64,000 nt of DNA from CBDCUC01 sp965222485 (GCA_965222485.1 CBDCUC010000030.1:529605-593604); one strand, 5' to 3'; positions 1 to 9,057 are shown, numbered from the stretch's first letter. Notes: a model not told the origin generated them from the letters alone. Numbers and translations: made by a program.

Positions 1-57
1 GATTACGAGAAGGGCTTGGCGGCATTGAAGAAGGTCGTTGAGGGCGGGGGGGCCTAA
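1..57 (+). CDS. 3' end of an unidentified protein (partial)
   Basis: An open frame enters from the left edge and ends at a TAA at 55-57. Only 18 residues are visible, ending in LKKVVEGGGA. In related bacteria the gene upstream of recA is often a hybrid sensor kinase such as CckA with a C-terminal receiver domain, and the helical tail seen here would be compatible with a receiver end, but 18 residues cannot establish that. No terminator is obvious before the recA promoter region. Confidence 0.45.
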   Translation, partial: DYEKGLAALKKVVEGGGA

Positions 58-138
58 GATCTGGTTCCTTGAGCCGGGCAGCATTAGCGAATCGACGATA
101 GTCCTTGCAAGCACACTCAGGCGAGAGTTACCGCATGA

Positions 139-153
139 GAACAAGTTGCGAAC
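139..153. promoter_or_regulatory. LexA (SOS) box upstream of recA
   Basis: GAAC, seven bases, GAAC: a perfect match to the direct-repeat LexA operator known in alphaproteobacteria (GTTC-N7-GTTC on the other strand). It lies about 120 bases before the recA start, where an operator overlapping the promoter would be expected. This indicates DNA-damage induction of recA. Confidence 0.8.
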
Positions 154-206
154 TCTATGTGATTTCTCACTTTTCCCCAATGTGTTAGTCCCCCCTGGAC
201 AACTGA

Positions 207-221
207 GAACAAAACATGTAC
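207..221. promoter_or_regulatory. Second, imperfect LexA-like site upstream of recA
   Basis: GAAC-N7-GTAC, one base away from the GAAC-N7-GAAC operator, 54 bases before the ATG. The A-rich spacer (AAAACAT) resembles many alphaproteobacterial SOS boxes. It could be a weaker second operator or chance. Confidence 0.4.
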
Positions 222-272
222 ATTTACCTTAATTGCGTTGATGTGCAACTCATGAAATAAGGGGATTTGACG

Positions 273-1418
273 ATGGGCACGCCGGAACTTCGCGTCGTCG
301 AAGGGGGAGCTATGGACAAGCAGAAAGCGCTTGAAGCCGCATTGGCGCAGATCGACAAGAACTTTGGCAAAGGTTCGATCATGCGCCTTGGCGCCAATGA
401 CAAGTCGATCGATGTGGAGGCCATTCCCACAGGCTCGCTCGGCATCGGCGGTCTGCCGAAGGGCCGTATCATTGAAATTTACGGGCCTGAATCCTCGGGC
501 AAGACGACGCTGGCGCTGCATGCTCTGGCCGAAGCGCAGAAGCGCTCAGGCATTTGCGCCTTTGTCGACGCGGAACACGCGCTGGACCCGGTTTATGCGC
601 GCAAACTCGGCGTCAATGTCGAGGATCTTCTAATTTCACAACCCGACACGGGCGAGCAGGCGCTGGAAATCGCCGACACGCTGGTGCGCTCCGGTGCCGT
701 CGACGTGCTGGTCATCGATTCCGTTGCAGCCCTGACGCCACGAGCGGAGCTTGAAGGCGAGATGGGCGACAGCCTGCCAGGCCTGCAGGCACGTTTAATG
801 AGCCAGGCGTTGCGCAAGCTTACCGCGTCGATTTCCAAAACCCACTGCATGGTCATCTTCATCAACCAGATCCGCATGAAGATCGGCGTTATGTTCGGTA
901 ATCCGGAAACGACGACAGGTGGCAACGCGCTGAAATTTTATTCGTCTGTACGTCTCGATATCCGCCGTATCGGCCAAATCAAAGACCGTGACGAAGTCAT
1001 CGGCAACCAGACACGCGTCAAGGTCGTGAAAAACAAGGTGGCGCCACCGTTCAAGCAGGTTGAGTTCGACATCATGTACGGCGAGGGTATCTCCAAGATG
1101 GGCGAGATCGTCGATCTTGGCGTCAAGGCGGGCATTGTCGAGAAATCCGGTGCCTGGTTCTCATACAACGGTACGCGGCTGGGACAGGGACGCGAGAACA
1201 CCAAGAATTTTCTGCGCGATAACCCGGAAGTTGCGCGCGAGATCGAACAGGCTGTGCGTCAGAACGCGGGGCTCGTTGCAGAAGAGATGCTGACCAATCC
1301 GGAAGGGGATGAAGCGGCGGAAGCGGAATTGACGGCGGCCGATGATACGATCGCGTTGGAAGCGGTTCCGGCGGAGGAAAAGAAGGCTGCGTCCGGCGGA
1401 AAGGGCCGTAAGGGCTAA
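273..1418 (+). CDS. recA: Recombinase RecA with a 6-residue core deletion
   Basis: RecA forms ATP-dependent filaments on single-stranded DNA, catalyses strand exchange and triggers LexA self-cleavage. Visible motifs are the Walker A loop GPESSGKT, the Walker B region VLVIDSVAALTP, loop L1 (EGEMGDSLPG) and loop L2 (MFGNPETTTGGNALKFY). ATG 273 follows GGGGA at 261-265 and gives the N-terminal extension typical of rhizobial RecA. ATG 312 behind GGGGGAG is an alternative. The C-terminus is a variable acidic/lysine tail. Odd: the block that normally reads TGSLSLDIALGxGGLPKGR reads TGSLGIGGLPKGR at residues 53-65, so six residues (SLDIAL) are missing in frame. The rest looks intact. Controlled by the LexA boxes upstream; 381 residues. 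Confidence 0.97.
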   Translation: MGTPELRVVEGGAMDKQKALEAALAQIDKNFGKGSIMRLGANDKSIDVEAIPTGSLGIGGLPKGRIIEIYGPESSGKTTLALHALAEAQKRSGICAFVDAEHALDPVYARKLGVNVEDLLISQPDTGEQALEIADTLVRSGAVDVLVIDSVAALTPRAELEGEMGDSLPGLQARLMSQALRKLTASISKTHCMVIFINQIRMKIGVMFGNPETTTGGNALKFYSSVRLDIRRIGQIKDRDEVIGNQTRVKVVKNKVAPPFKQVEFDIMYGEGISKMGEIVDLGVKAGIVEKSGAWFSYNGTRLGQGRENTKNFLRDNPEVAREIEQAVRQNAGLVAEEMLTNPEGDEAAEAELTAADDTIALEAVPAEEKKAASGGKGRKG

Positions 1419-1784
1419 GTTTGGACTGAGCAGCCCCTAGGGCCGTGCTGACACGAATTTGGAAGCGACTGTCATCGACGGTCGCTTTCCTGCGTTTCGG
1501 AGGCTGGGTGGACAGGCTCAGGGGTGGCCGGTAAAACGACGGCCCAGGTTGGTGCGTCGTCGCCGGGCGGTTTGTTTTGGCGTGCGTGTGCCTGCGGTAT
1601 TGTCGCTTTGGGGTGGCCGCCGGGTTTGCGGCGATCCGGTACGGTGTTTGTTGGCGTACATCTCCACTGAATTCTCGGACTTAGCGTCACCTTTTAACTT
1701 TGCACGGCCGCTCCGGCCTTGCATTGTCTGGCAAAGATTGCTCGGCAGGTTTTGCACTGTCCGAACTAACATGAGGCCTCGTAT
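1419..1784. other. Intergenic recA-alaS
   Basis: 366 bases without a convincing gene. It holds the hairpin at 1461-1490 and presumably the alaS promoter. The long open frames on either strand here have no recognisable protein character, and the minus-strand one runs on through alaS. Confidence 0.5.
1461..1490 (+). terminator. Hairpin after recA
   Basis: AAGCGAC (1463-1469) pairs with GTCGCTT (1481-1487) around an 11-base loop, 43 bases after the recA stop. There is no clean T run afterwards, so this is a possible but weak intrinsic terminator. Confidence 0.4.
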
Positions 1785-4469
1785 ATGACCGGCGTCAACG
1801 AGATCCGAAAATCGTTCCTGTCGTTTTTTGAGCGCCATGACCATGAGGTGGTAGCGTCCTCGCCGTTGGTGCCGCGCAATGATCCGACATTGATGTTCAC
1901 CAACGCTGGCATGGTGCAATTCAAAAACTTGTTCACCGGGCAGGAAAAGCGCGATTACGTGCGCGCTGCGACGTCGCAAAAATGCGTGCGTGCTGGCGGT
2001 AAACACAACGATTTGGAAAACGTCGGGCACACTGCGCGTCACCACACATTCTTTGAAATGCTCGGCAACTTTTCCTTTGGCGATTATTTCAAGGACGACG
2101 CCATCGCCTGGTCCTGGGACCTGTTGACGAAGGATTTCGATCTCGACCCGAAACGTCTTTTGATCACGGTCTTTCATGACGACGAAGACGCGTTTGCGAT
2201 CTGGAAAAAAGTGACAGGCTTTGCGGATGACAAAATCATCCGCATCTCGACGTCTGACAATTTCTGGCAGATGGGCGAAGTGGGACCGTGCGGGCCGTGT
2301 TCGGAGATCTTTTTCGACCATGGCGAAAAAATTGCAGGCGGACCGCCAGGTTCGCCAGATGAAGATGGCGACAGATTCGTTGAAATCTGGAACCTCGTCT
2401 TCATGCAGTACGAGCAATTGAGCGCTAAGGAGCGTGTTGATCTTCCCCACCCGTCCATCGATACCGGCATGGGACTTGAGCGTATTGCAGCCGTCCTGCA
2501 GGGGACACACGACAATTATGAAATCGATCTGTTCAAGGCGCTGATCGCGGCGTCTGTCGAGGCCACGGGCGTGGCTGCTGAGGGAGACAATCGCGCAAGC
2601 CATCGGATTATTGCAGATCATTTGCGTGCCGTGAGTTTCCTCATTGTCGACGGCGTGTTGCCGTCCAATGATGGGCGCGGCTACGTGCTCCGGCGCATCA
2701 TGCGCCGCGCTATGCGTCATGCGCACATTCTGGGTTCGCACGAGCCTTTGATGCATCGGCTCGTTCCGGCGCTGGTGCGCGAGATGGGTGAGACTTACCC
2801 GGAACTGGTGCGCGGCCAGGCGCTGATTTCGGAAACGCTGAAACTGGAAGAAACGCGGTTTCTCAAGACACTGGAAAAAGGTTTGGGACTCTTGTCGGAG
2901 GCATCCGGCGGTCTCAAATCCGGTGATGTTTTTCCAGGCGATGTCGCGTTCAAGCTATACGACACTTACGGTTTTCCGCTGGACCTGACGCAGGATGCGC
3001 TACGTGCGCGTTCGATCGACGTCGACACGAAAGCGTTTCAGGCGGCGATGGACAAGCAGAAGGCGGAAGCGCGCAAAGCTTGGAAAGGGTCTGGGGAAGC
3101 CGCAACAGAAACCATTTGGTTTGAACTGAGGGATACTGCCGGCAGCACGGATTTTCTCGGCTACGAAACGGAAGAGGCGGAGGGTGCCATCGTCGCAATC
3201 GTCAAGAACGGCAAGTCGGTCAAGACGGCCAAGGCCGGAGACGAGGTGCAGCTCGTATTGAACCAGACTCCTTTTTACGGGGAGTCGGGCGGGCAAGTTG
3301 GCGATACCGGCGAGATCCGCGGTGAGCGCAAATCCCGATTTGGTGTAACGGACACCCAGAAGCGGGCGGGAGATGTTTTTGCCCACATAGGTAAGGTCGA
3401 TACGGGAAGTTTCCGCGTCGGCGATGCCGTCTCGCTCACCGTAGACAGCCACCGCCGTTCGGCAACGCGCGCCAATCACTCCGCGACCCATTTATTGCAT
3501 GAAGCGTTGCGTCAGGTGCTTGGCACGCACGTCGCGCAAAAAGGATCGCTGGTGGCACCGGAACGGCTGCGTTTCGATTTTTCCCATCCCAAGCCGATGA
3601 GCGATAAAGAGATCGCTGAAGTCGAAAATCTCGCCAACGCTGTTGTGTTGCAAAACGGTCCGGTGGAGACGCGACTGATGGCGCTGGAAGATGCCATGGC
3701 GTCCGGCGCGATGGCTCTGTTCGGTGAAAAATACGGTGATGAAGTGCGCGTCGTCTCCATGGGCAGCCCGCCTGATGGTTCGCCGTCAAACAAGGCTTGG
3801 TCGGTAGAGTTGTGCGGTGGAACGCACGTGCGCCGGACGGGTGACATCGGGCTCATCCGTGTCGTGGGGGAAAGTGCCAGCGCGGCCGGCGTGCGCCGCA
3901 TTGAGGCGCTGACGGCAGAGGGTGCGCGTGCCTACTTGAGCGAGCAGGATGAACGGGTGAAGGCTGCGGCTGCCGCCTTGCGCGCACGCAATGAAGACGT
4001 GGTTCAGCGCATCACGTCACTGATGGAGGAAAAGAAACAGCTGGAGCGCCAGTTGGCTGATGCTAAGCGCGCTGCGGCTTTGGCTGGACCGGGAGCAAAA
4101 AATTCCTCCGCGGATGGTCAAGCAGGCGATTTGGTCCGTACCATCGGCGACATCAGACTTCTTGCGCGCTCGGTCGAAGGGCTCAACCCAAAGGATCTGA
4201 GAAGCCTCGTTGACGATGGTAAAGCCCAAGTCGGCTCAGGCGTCGTTGCCATCGTCGGTGTAACGGAAGATGGGAAGGCGGGTTTGGCGGTTGGGGTCAC
4301 CAAGGATCTGGTTGAAAAGATTAGCGCGGTCGATCTCGTCAAAGCCGGATCGGCGGCGCTCGGCGGCAAGGGTGGTGGTGGCCGACCGGATATGGCGCAA
4401 GCCGGTGGCCCGGACGGTTCCAAGGCGGGTGCGGCGCTTGAAGCGATTGCGGACAAACTTGCCGGTTAA
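1785..4469 (+). CDS. alaS: Alanyl-tRNA synthetase
   Basis: Charges tRNA-Ala with alanine in the cytoplasm and edits mischarged Ser/Gly. At 894 residues it has the full family architecture. The class II catalytic core begins at MTGVNEIRKSFLSFF and contains the motif around RAATSQKCVRAGGKHNDLENV. The editing domain has HSATH (H565-H569) and the CGGTH metal site (C677-H681). The C-terminal oligomerisation region starts after a coiled coil near residue 740, and its glycine-rich end GGKGGGGRPDMAQAGG is typical. The start ATG 1785 has GAGG nine bases upstream. Adjacent recA-alaS order is common in alphaproteobacteria. Separate transcription is likely given the 366-base gap. Confidence 0.97.
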   Translation: MTGVNEIRKSFLSFFERHDHEVVASSPLVPRNDPTLMFTNAGMVQFKNLFTGQEKRDYVRAATSQKCVRAGGKHNDLENVGHTARHHTFFEMLGNFSFGDYFKDDAIAWSWDLLTKDFDLDPKRLLITVFHDDEDAFAIWKKVTGFADDKIIRISTSDNFWQMGEVGPCGPCSEIFFDHGEKIAGGPPGSPDEDGDRFVEIWNLVFMQYEQLSAKERVDLPHPSIDTGMGLERIAAVLQGTHDNYEIDLFKALIAASVEATGVAAEGDNRASHRIIADHLRAVSFLIVDGVLPSNDGRGYVLRRIMRRAMRHAHILGSHEPLMHRLVPALVREMGETYPELVRGQALISETLKLEETRFLKTLEKGLGLLSEASGGLKSGDVFPGDVAFKLYDTYGFPLDLTQDALRARSIDVDTKAFQAAMDKQKAEARKAWKGSGEAATETIWFELRDTAGSTDFLGYETEEAEGAIVAIVKNGKSVKTAKAGDEVQLVLNQTPFYGESGGQVGDTGEIRGERKSRFGVTDTQKRAGDVFAHIGKVDTGSFRVGDAVSLTVDSHRRSATRANHSATHLLHEALRQVLGTHVAQKGSLVAPERLRFDFSHPKPMSDKEIAEVENLANAVVLQNGPVETRLMALEDAMASGAMALFGEKYGDEVRVVSMGSPPDGSPSNKAWSVELCGGTHVRRTGDIGLIRVVGESASAAGVRRIEALTAEGARAYLSEQDERVKAAAAALRARNEDVVQRITSLMEEKKQLERQLADAKRAAALAGPGAKNSSADGQAGDLVRTIGDIRLLARSVEGLNPKDLRSLVDDGKAQVGSGVVAIVGVTEDGKAGLAVGVTKDLVEKISAVDLVKAGSAALGGKGGGGRPDMAQAGGPDGSKAGAALEAIADKLAG

Positions 4470-4643
4470 CCAGTTGAAATGCTTGAGCTGGGATTGTGTT
4501 CAGCAGATTGTCATCAGTTGGCCGCCGTCATGTCGGACAAGGCGGTTAGAGCGCTAAGGTCTTTGCCTGGCATAACGTGACTGGCTGTCGGGTGGAGCAT
4601 TGTTTCAAGAATGAAACAGGAATGAAAAACAAGGATGATCGTG

Positions 4644-5048
4644 ATGTGTGTTAATTTCCTGAACCGGTTGCTTGTAGTTGTGGCCCTTGTGGTTTTGGGA
4701 GCGAGTGTGGCAAGCGCGGACGAATCGCCATGTAAACGTGTCAGCGAGGGTCCGGAGAAATTGCTGGTGGAGATTCGGGACAAGGACAAGCTGGAGAAGA
4801 TCCACGAGGACGCCATGTATATTGCGTTCCAGGACAAGAAGACTTATGCGACGTGGACATTCACGCAGGAAACACATTCAGCACATCCGGCTGTCGTGTG
4901 CCGCCAACCTAAGACGGAAGGCGACACGATTACGCTGTTGATGGAAATCAACTGCAAAGGTGCGCAGTACACCTGCGAGCAGCTGGAACGTGACTTCAAA
5001 CTCCTGAACCAGCGCGCCTCAGCACAGGCTAACGAGCAGCAACAGTAA
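4644..5048 (+). CDS. Small exported protein of unknown function
   Basis: I do not recognise the family. The N-terminus has a classic Sec signal peptide (hydrophobic LLVVVALVVLG, then SVASADES with likely cleavage after ASA). The mature part is about 105 residues, charged, with four cysteines (PCKR, VVCRQ, NCKG, YTCEQ) that could form two periplasmic disulphides. ATG 4635 is possible, but AAGG at 4631-4634 sits too close to it and is well spaced for ATG 4644, which I chose. It follows alaS by 175 bases on the same strand and probably has its own promoter. Confidence 0.75.
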   Translation: MCVNFLNRLLVVVALVVLGASVASADESPCKRVSEGPEKLLVEIRDKDKLEKIHEDAMYIAFQDKKTYATWTFTQETHSAHPAVVCRQPKTEGDTITLLMEINCKGAQYTCEQLERDFKLLNQRASAQANEQQQ

Positions 5049-5090
5049 GACGGATCTTGCGGCCAGCCGTTTTGTCGGTTGGGTCGAGGA

Positions 5091-5414
5091 TCAGCGTACG
5101 CTGAACTGGAGTAGCTGGCGGTCGCGATTGCGTTCGGTCGCCGGCCAGGGCGGCGGACGCCAGCTCGTGCGTTGCGACCGCAGCCTGGAATGTGCATGCA
5201 GGCGCTGTGCGGCGGGGCGGAACGCTAATAACCTGTCTTTGCTCCATTGCGCTGCAAGTCTCCACAGGCCGTCGCACAACCAATTCCAAGTCAAGACGGC
5301 GATTGCTGAAACGATAAAATCGCGCCAGCTGAGGTGAGGAAACCACAGCACCAGATCGATAATGCTCGGGTCAAACCACAGTTCGCCGAATAGAGCTTCG
5401 ATCAGGGTTTTCAT
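5091..5414 (-). CDS. Small predicted membrane protein, unknown
   Basis: Reading from the ATG at 5414 gives 107 residues. The N-terminal half (MKTLIEALFGELWFDPS onward) contains a tryptophan-rich hydrophobic stretch, IVSAIAVLTWNWLCDGLW, likely one membrane segment. The C-terminal half is arginine-rich and low in hydrophobicity. An open frame extends 30 codons further upstream but looks non-coding. No family recognised, and the basic tail may be partly spurious, so confidence that this is a gene is moderate. Confidence 0.4.
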   Translation of the reverse strand: MKTLIEALFGELWFDPSIIDLVLWFPHLSWRDFIVSAIAVLTWNWLCDGLWRLAAQWSKDRLLAFRPAAQRLHAHSRLRSQRTSWRPPPWPATERNRDRQLLQFSVR

Positions 5415-5877
5415 GGCGCCGCCCCCATTTTGCGCCGTTTGGGATACCGGGGTTGGAAATCTGGAGAGACTTGCTTGAGGCGTCTCTCTTTCCCCCGGGG
5501 ACACGTGAGGCGCGTGCTTGCTGCTTTGTGATGGGGGCAGCCTTTGCCAATACGTTCTTGGGGCAACTCCGTATTCGTATTTATTGCGCGCAACGAATGG
5601 GTTGTGGGCTGTTGTTGAGATGAGAATGTAACGCGGGGACGCCTTCGAACTGCTTTTGGGATGGCTTGAAATATTTGCGAATGCTCAACCAATAAAATCT
5701 ATGTGTTTCAGCCAGTTATTTCGGCCAGTTCGAATCGTATGAAATGCAATGGTAAGTATGCAATAGAATGAAAATTGCCGGAGACCGGCTTCTCTGCCAG
5801 TATGGGATGAAATGGAATGCGCTGAATGACATGCGCGGCATTCGGGATTTTCGTTCATGCGTAAAGAGGTTGCAGAG
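5415..5877. other. Intergenic region, nothing recognised
   Basis: About 460 bases separating the divergent small genes. It is more AT-rich than the surroundings between 5640 and 5860, consistent with promoters. No tRNA, operator or convincing small gene was seen. Confidence 0.4.
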
Positions 5878-6465
5878 ATGGGCAACGGCGAGGTGGTCTC
5901 GGCGGCCACGATGGATGATCAATTCAAGGCACGCTGCTCCGAAGTCTTTGCAAGTGAGCTCTACAAGCCATTGCTGGCGCTGGCTGGCTCACGCCCCGAC
6001 GATGTGCTCGATCTCATCGCGGAATTCCGCGAGAGCCTGGACCTGTTGGAAGCTGTGATCGGCCGGTGTGCGGTGAGCGATAGCCCGGGCAAGGGGCGTG
6101 ATGTCGCTGGTGGGACGAGCAGCGAGGGACGTCTCAACGGAACGGAGGGCGTGTTGCAGGCCGCGCGCGAGGCTGTCGAGGATGTCGGGCGCAATCAGCG
6201 TTCCCGACTGCGCGAATTGGCCGTCCTGGAATACCTCTCGCGAGAAGCGCGTGCGTTTACGCTGCAGCAGGTTCTGAATGAATTGTCAGCGAAGGGTTTC
6301 AGCGGCTGCACGGAAGGGGCTGTGGTGTCCCAGCTGCATCGTTTGAAGAAGACCGGGGCGATCAATCAACCGGCCAACGGCATGTACGAAATCACCGATG
6401 GCGGGCTGTCGCACATGCGCAAACTGCGCACGAGTTTCGGCAGCCTGGTGAGTGAGGGGCGTTAG
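5878..6465 (+). CDS. Putative winged-helix DNA-binding protein
   Basis: 195 residues from ATG 5878, which has AAAGAGG eight bases upstream; ATG 5857 would add seven residues. The N-terminal part is acidic and helical (ELYKPLLALAGSRPDDVLDLI). The C-terminal part from about residue 110 reads like a winged helix: helix RLRELAVLEYLSREARAFT, then LQQVLNELSAKGF, a recognition-type helix TEGAVVSQLHRLKKTGAI and a wing with NGMYEITDGG. This suggests a small transcriptional regulator or DNA-binding adaptor. No named family was recognised. Its target is unknown; it stands alone between a minus-strand membrane protein and a minus-strand nuclease. Confidence 0.65.
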   Translation: MGNGEVVSAATMDDQFKARCSEVFASELYKPLLALAGSRPDDVLDLIAEFRESLDLLEAVIGRCAVSDSPGKGRDVAGGTSSEGRLNGTEGVLQAAREAVEDVGRNQRSRLRELAVLEYLSREARAFTLQQVLNELSAKGFSGCTEGAVVSQLHRLKKTGAINQPANGMYEITDGGLSHMRKLRTSFGSLVSEGR

Positions 6466-6489
6466 GAGACGGGTCCGGACGCGCGTCCG

Positions 6490-7014
6490 TCATTGGCCAG
6501 TCGTTGGCGGAGGCGGACACCAGGTCGGTTTTGGGTCCTTGTCCGGATTGTCCCAGCGCTGTGCGAGTCCTTCTTTGATGAGGATGTCGCCAGCAGATTC
6601 ACCATCGATGAACAGATTGACGACCGGGCGATCATATTTATCGAATTCACCGGTTGGATATACGTGCCAGCTTTTGGTCTTGTCGGTCAGTTGGTCGCGA
6701 ATGAGGCCGCGCGCGCGTATGCCCAGCACGACTTCGCTATCACAGCTATCGCGGTGGGCCTCTGGTTCGGGCGCATCAATTTTGTCCAAGCGAAGTCTGT
6801 CGCGTTCACACCAGAGTGTATCGCCGTCAACAACGCGCCACTTAAAGCTCTCCAATAGCCCCAAGTTTCGCTCCTTCTCGGTCGATCCGAACCACTTGGA
6901 AAGACCGCATGGTTGAATGACCTTGTAGCGGAATTCGGGAAACAGTGTGCCGACGAGCAGGCTGATCGCGCCGCATGTCAGTATAGCGACGACCACTAGA
7001 AGTGGACGGATCAT
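6490..7014 (-). CDS. Membrane-anchored thermonuclease-like (SNase) protein
   Basis: 174 residues: one N-terminal membrane segment (PLLVVVAILTCGAISLLVG) followed by a staphylococcal-nuclease fold. Recognisable pieces are VVDGDTLWCERDRLRLDKIDAP with the Arg and Glu of the RLxxIDAPE active-site motif, and KYDRPVVNLFIDG carrying the second catalytic-type Arg. A C-terminal EGLAQRWDN segment is also typical. The three catalytic positions (R, E, R) appear kept. The domain would face the periplasm, so it may degrade extracellular nucleic acid. A GGGGAGG ribosome site precedes the ATG. It is downstream of, but not tightly linked to, the acyl-CoA ligase gene. Confidence 0.85.
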   Translation of the reverse strand: MIRPLLVVVAILTCGAISLLVGTLFPEFRYKVIQPCGLSKWFGSTEKERNLGLLESFKWRVVDGDTLWCERDRLRLDKIDAPEPEAHRDSCDSEVVLGIRARGLIRDQLTDKTKSWHVYPTGEFDKYDRPVVNLFIDGESAGDILIKEGLAQRWDNPDKDPKPTWCPPPPTTGQ

Positions 7015-7089
7015 AGAGGAACCTCCCCTTCTCCCCCGCCTGATGGGCGACGTAAATGCGTGGCAATCCGACCTTCCGGTCGGATGCTT

Positions 7090-8829
7090 CTAGCCCGCCG
7101 TGGCCTGTTTGGCCTCTTCTTCCGCCTTCAGTTCCTTTTTCGATAGCTTGCCAATCATCGTTTTTGGCAACTCGTCCCGGAATTCAATCTGGGAGGGGAG
7201 TTCGATCTTGGAGAGCTTGACTTTCAAGTGTTCCATGATGTCGTCGGCGGTGGCTTTTTCTCCCTTCTTGAGCTTGATAAAGGCTTTAGGGGCCTCGCCG
7301 CGGTACTCATCTTTGATCCCGATGACGGTCACTTCCTCCACGGATGGATGCTCGTAAACCGCTTCCTCGATTCGCCGCGGATAGACATTGAAGCCGGAGC
7401 AAATAATCAGATCCTTCACGCGGTCTTCGATGGTGAGCATGCCGTTGTTGTCCATGCGTGCGACATCGCCGGTGCGCAGGTAGTCCCCCACAAACACGTT
7501 CTCCGTCTCCGATGGTCGTTGCCAATAGCCCAGCATGACCTGTGGACCCTTGATTGTGATTTCTCCCTTTTCGCCAAGGGGTACCTCTTTGGTTGGGTCT
7601 TCCAGATCGCGAAGCGAAATGATCGTCGCTGGTAAGGGCATGCCAATCGATCCGGGCACCGGTGGGCCCTGCATGGGATTACAGGTGGCGACGGGAGATG
7701 TCTCTGACAGACCATACCCTTCGATCAGGCTGCATCCGGTGAGAGATTCGAACGTATTTTTGACTTCGATCGGCAAGGGTGCGCCGCCGGACAGACAGAA
7801 CTTCAAGGACGACAGGTCGAATTTCTTGAGCTTCGGGTGGTTGATGATGGCGTTAAACAAGGTGGGGACACCCGGCATAATCGACGGTTTGCTGGAGTGG
7901 ATGAGCTTCAATGCATCATCAAGCACGAAGCGGGGCATGATGACGATTTCGGCACCTTTGGCGACACCGAAGTTCATCACGACCGTCATGGCGAATACAT
8001 GGAAGAAGGGAAGCACACCAAGTACCCGTTCTTCGCCCGTCGCTAGTTCAGGCGCCCAGGAAATTACCTGGTGCGTGTTTATGTGGATATTGGCATGGGA
8101 CAGCATCGCCCCCTTCGGCGTGCCAGTTGTCCCACCGGTGTACTGAAGTACGGCAAGCTCGCGGAAGGGATCGATGGCTGGCGGCGTGGCGCCTTCGGCG
8201 GACGCGCCGGCAAGAAGATCTGATTCCAGCGTGAGCTTTTCTGCTATCGGAGAGCTTGTCGGGCGGGCCAGTTCTTTTGATTTGAAGAGTTTGAAAAGCG
8301 TGGATTTCGTTGGCGGCAGCAGCGCAGGGAAGGAACCGACGACGGCGCCTTTCAAAACGCCAATGTTTACAAGCTCCTCAACCTTCTCAAACAGCACTTT
8401 CAGATCGAGCGTAATCATGAACTCGGTCTGGCTGTCCTTAATTTGAAAGGTCAGTTCCTCTATCGTGTAGAGGGGGTTGTAGTTAACAACCACGCCGCCG
8501 GCGCGCAGGATGGCGAAATAGTATATGATGAAGGTGGGACAGTTGGGCAGGAAGAGCCCGACCTTCGTACCATGGCCAACGCCGAGCCGTTGGAGGCCGG
8601 AGCTTACTTTTCGAGAGAGATCAGCGATTTGGGTGTAAGTTAATTTTCGTCCGAAAAAGTTGGTGCAGGTGTGGTCGGGGAACTTGGCCGCGCTGTTGTC
8701 CAGGAGCTTGTAAAGGGGTTCCGCCTCGAACTTTTGCCCCCAATTCACGTCGGCTGGGTAGTTTTTCAACCAAGGGTACTGGGCTTGCTGGCCGTCAGGA
8801 GGCGCGTTAGCACTGGTATCGGAAGTCAT
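7090..8829 (-). CDS. fadD: Long-chain fatty-acid-CoA ligase (FadD type)
   Basis: ATP-dependent activation of fatty acids to acyl-CoA for beta-oxidation or lipid synthesis, probably at the inner membrane. At 579 residues it matches FadD length. The adenylate-forming signature appears in order: P-loop YTGGTTGTPKGAMLSH near residue 230, GYGLSETSPV, the YLRTGDVARMD segment, the hinge region DLIICSGFNVYP characteristic of FadD, and the C-terminal lysine region ELPKTMIGKLSKKEL. The start ATG at 8829 is preceded by GAGGAGG. The upstream 490-base region contains palindromes that might serve as operators. Confidence 0.9.
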   Translation of the reverse strand: MTSDTSANAPPDGQQAQYPWLKNYPADVNWGQKFEAEPLYKLLDNSAAKFPDHTCTNFFGRKLTYTQIADLSRKVSSGLQRLGVGHGTKVGLFLPNCPTFIIYYFAILRAGGVVVNYNPLYTIEELTFQIKDSQTEFMITLDLKVLFEKVEELVNIGVLKGAVVGSFPALLPPTKSTLFKLFKSKELARPTSSPIAEKLTLESDLLAGASAEGATPPAIDPFRELAVLQYTGGTTGTPKGAMLSHANIHINTHQVISWAPELATGEERVLGVLPFFHVFAMTVVMNFGVAKGAEIVIMPRFVLDDALKLIHSSKPSIMPGVPTLFNAIINHPKLKKFDLSSLKFCLSGGAPLPIEVKNTFESLTGCSLIEGYGLSETSPVATCNPMQGPPVPGSIGMPLPATIISLRDLEDPTKEVPLGEKGEITIKGPQVMLGYWQRPSETENVFVGDYLRTGDVARMDNNGMLTIEDRVKDLIICSGFNVYPRRIEEAVYEHPSVEEVTVIGIKDEYRGEAPKAFIKLKKGEKATADDIMEHLKVKLSKIELPSQIEFRDELPKTMIGKLSKKELKAEEEAKQATAG

Positions 8830-9057
8830 CGCCTAGTTCCTCCTCTGGCCGCCCCGGATTGGCAGCCTGTTGCCTCAAATCAATACAATTGCCGCAGCAA
8901 GGCGTACTTTCGGTCGTCACGCGCTGGCACCTTTAGCAAATCCAGGAATTCCGGCGTCTATTGAACACTTTTTTGACAATTTAGGCCAGAGTGTCGCAGG
9001 TTTCCGCATTAGGCTATTGTGGTAGAGGAGTTTGACCATAGGCAGCGCTGCGTGATG

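Noticed and set aside
38..232. Small open frame across the recA promoter region
   Set aside because: It overlaps both LexA-like sites, has no ribosome site and no protein-like composition.
1518..2756. 412-codon open frame on the minus strand overlapping alaS
   Set aside because: It is antisense to a clearly conserved alaS; rich in Arg/His, as expected for a shadow of high-GC coding sequence.
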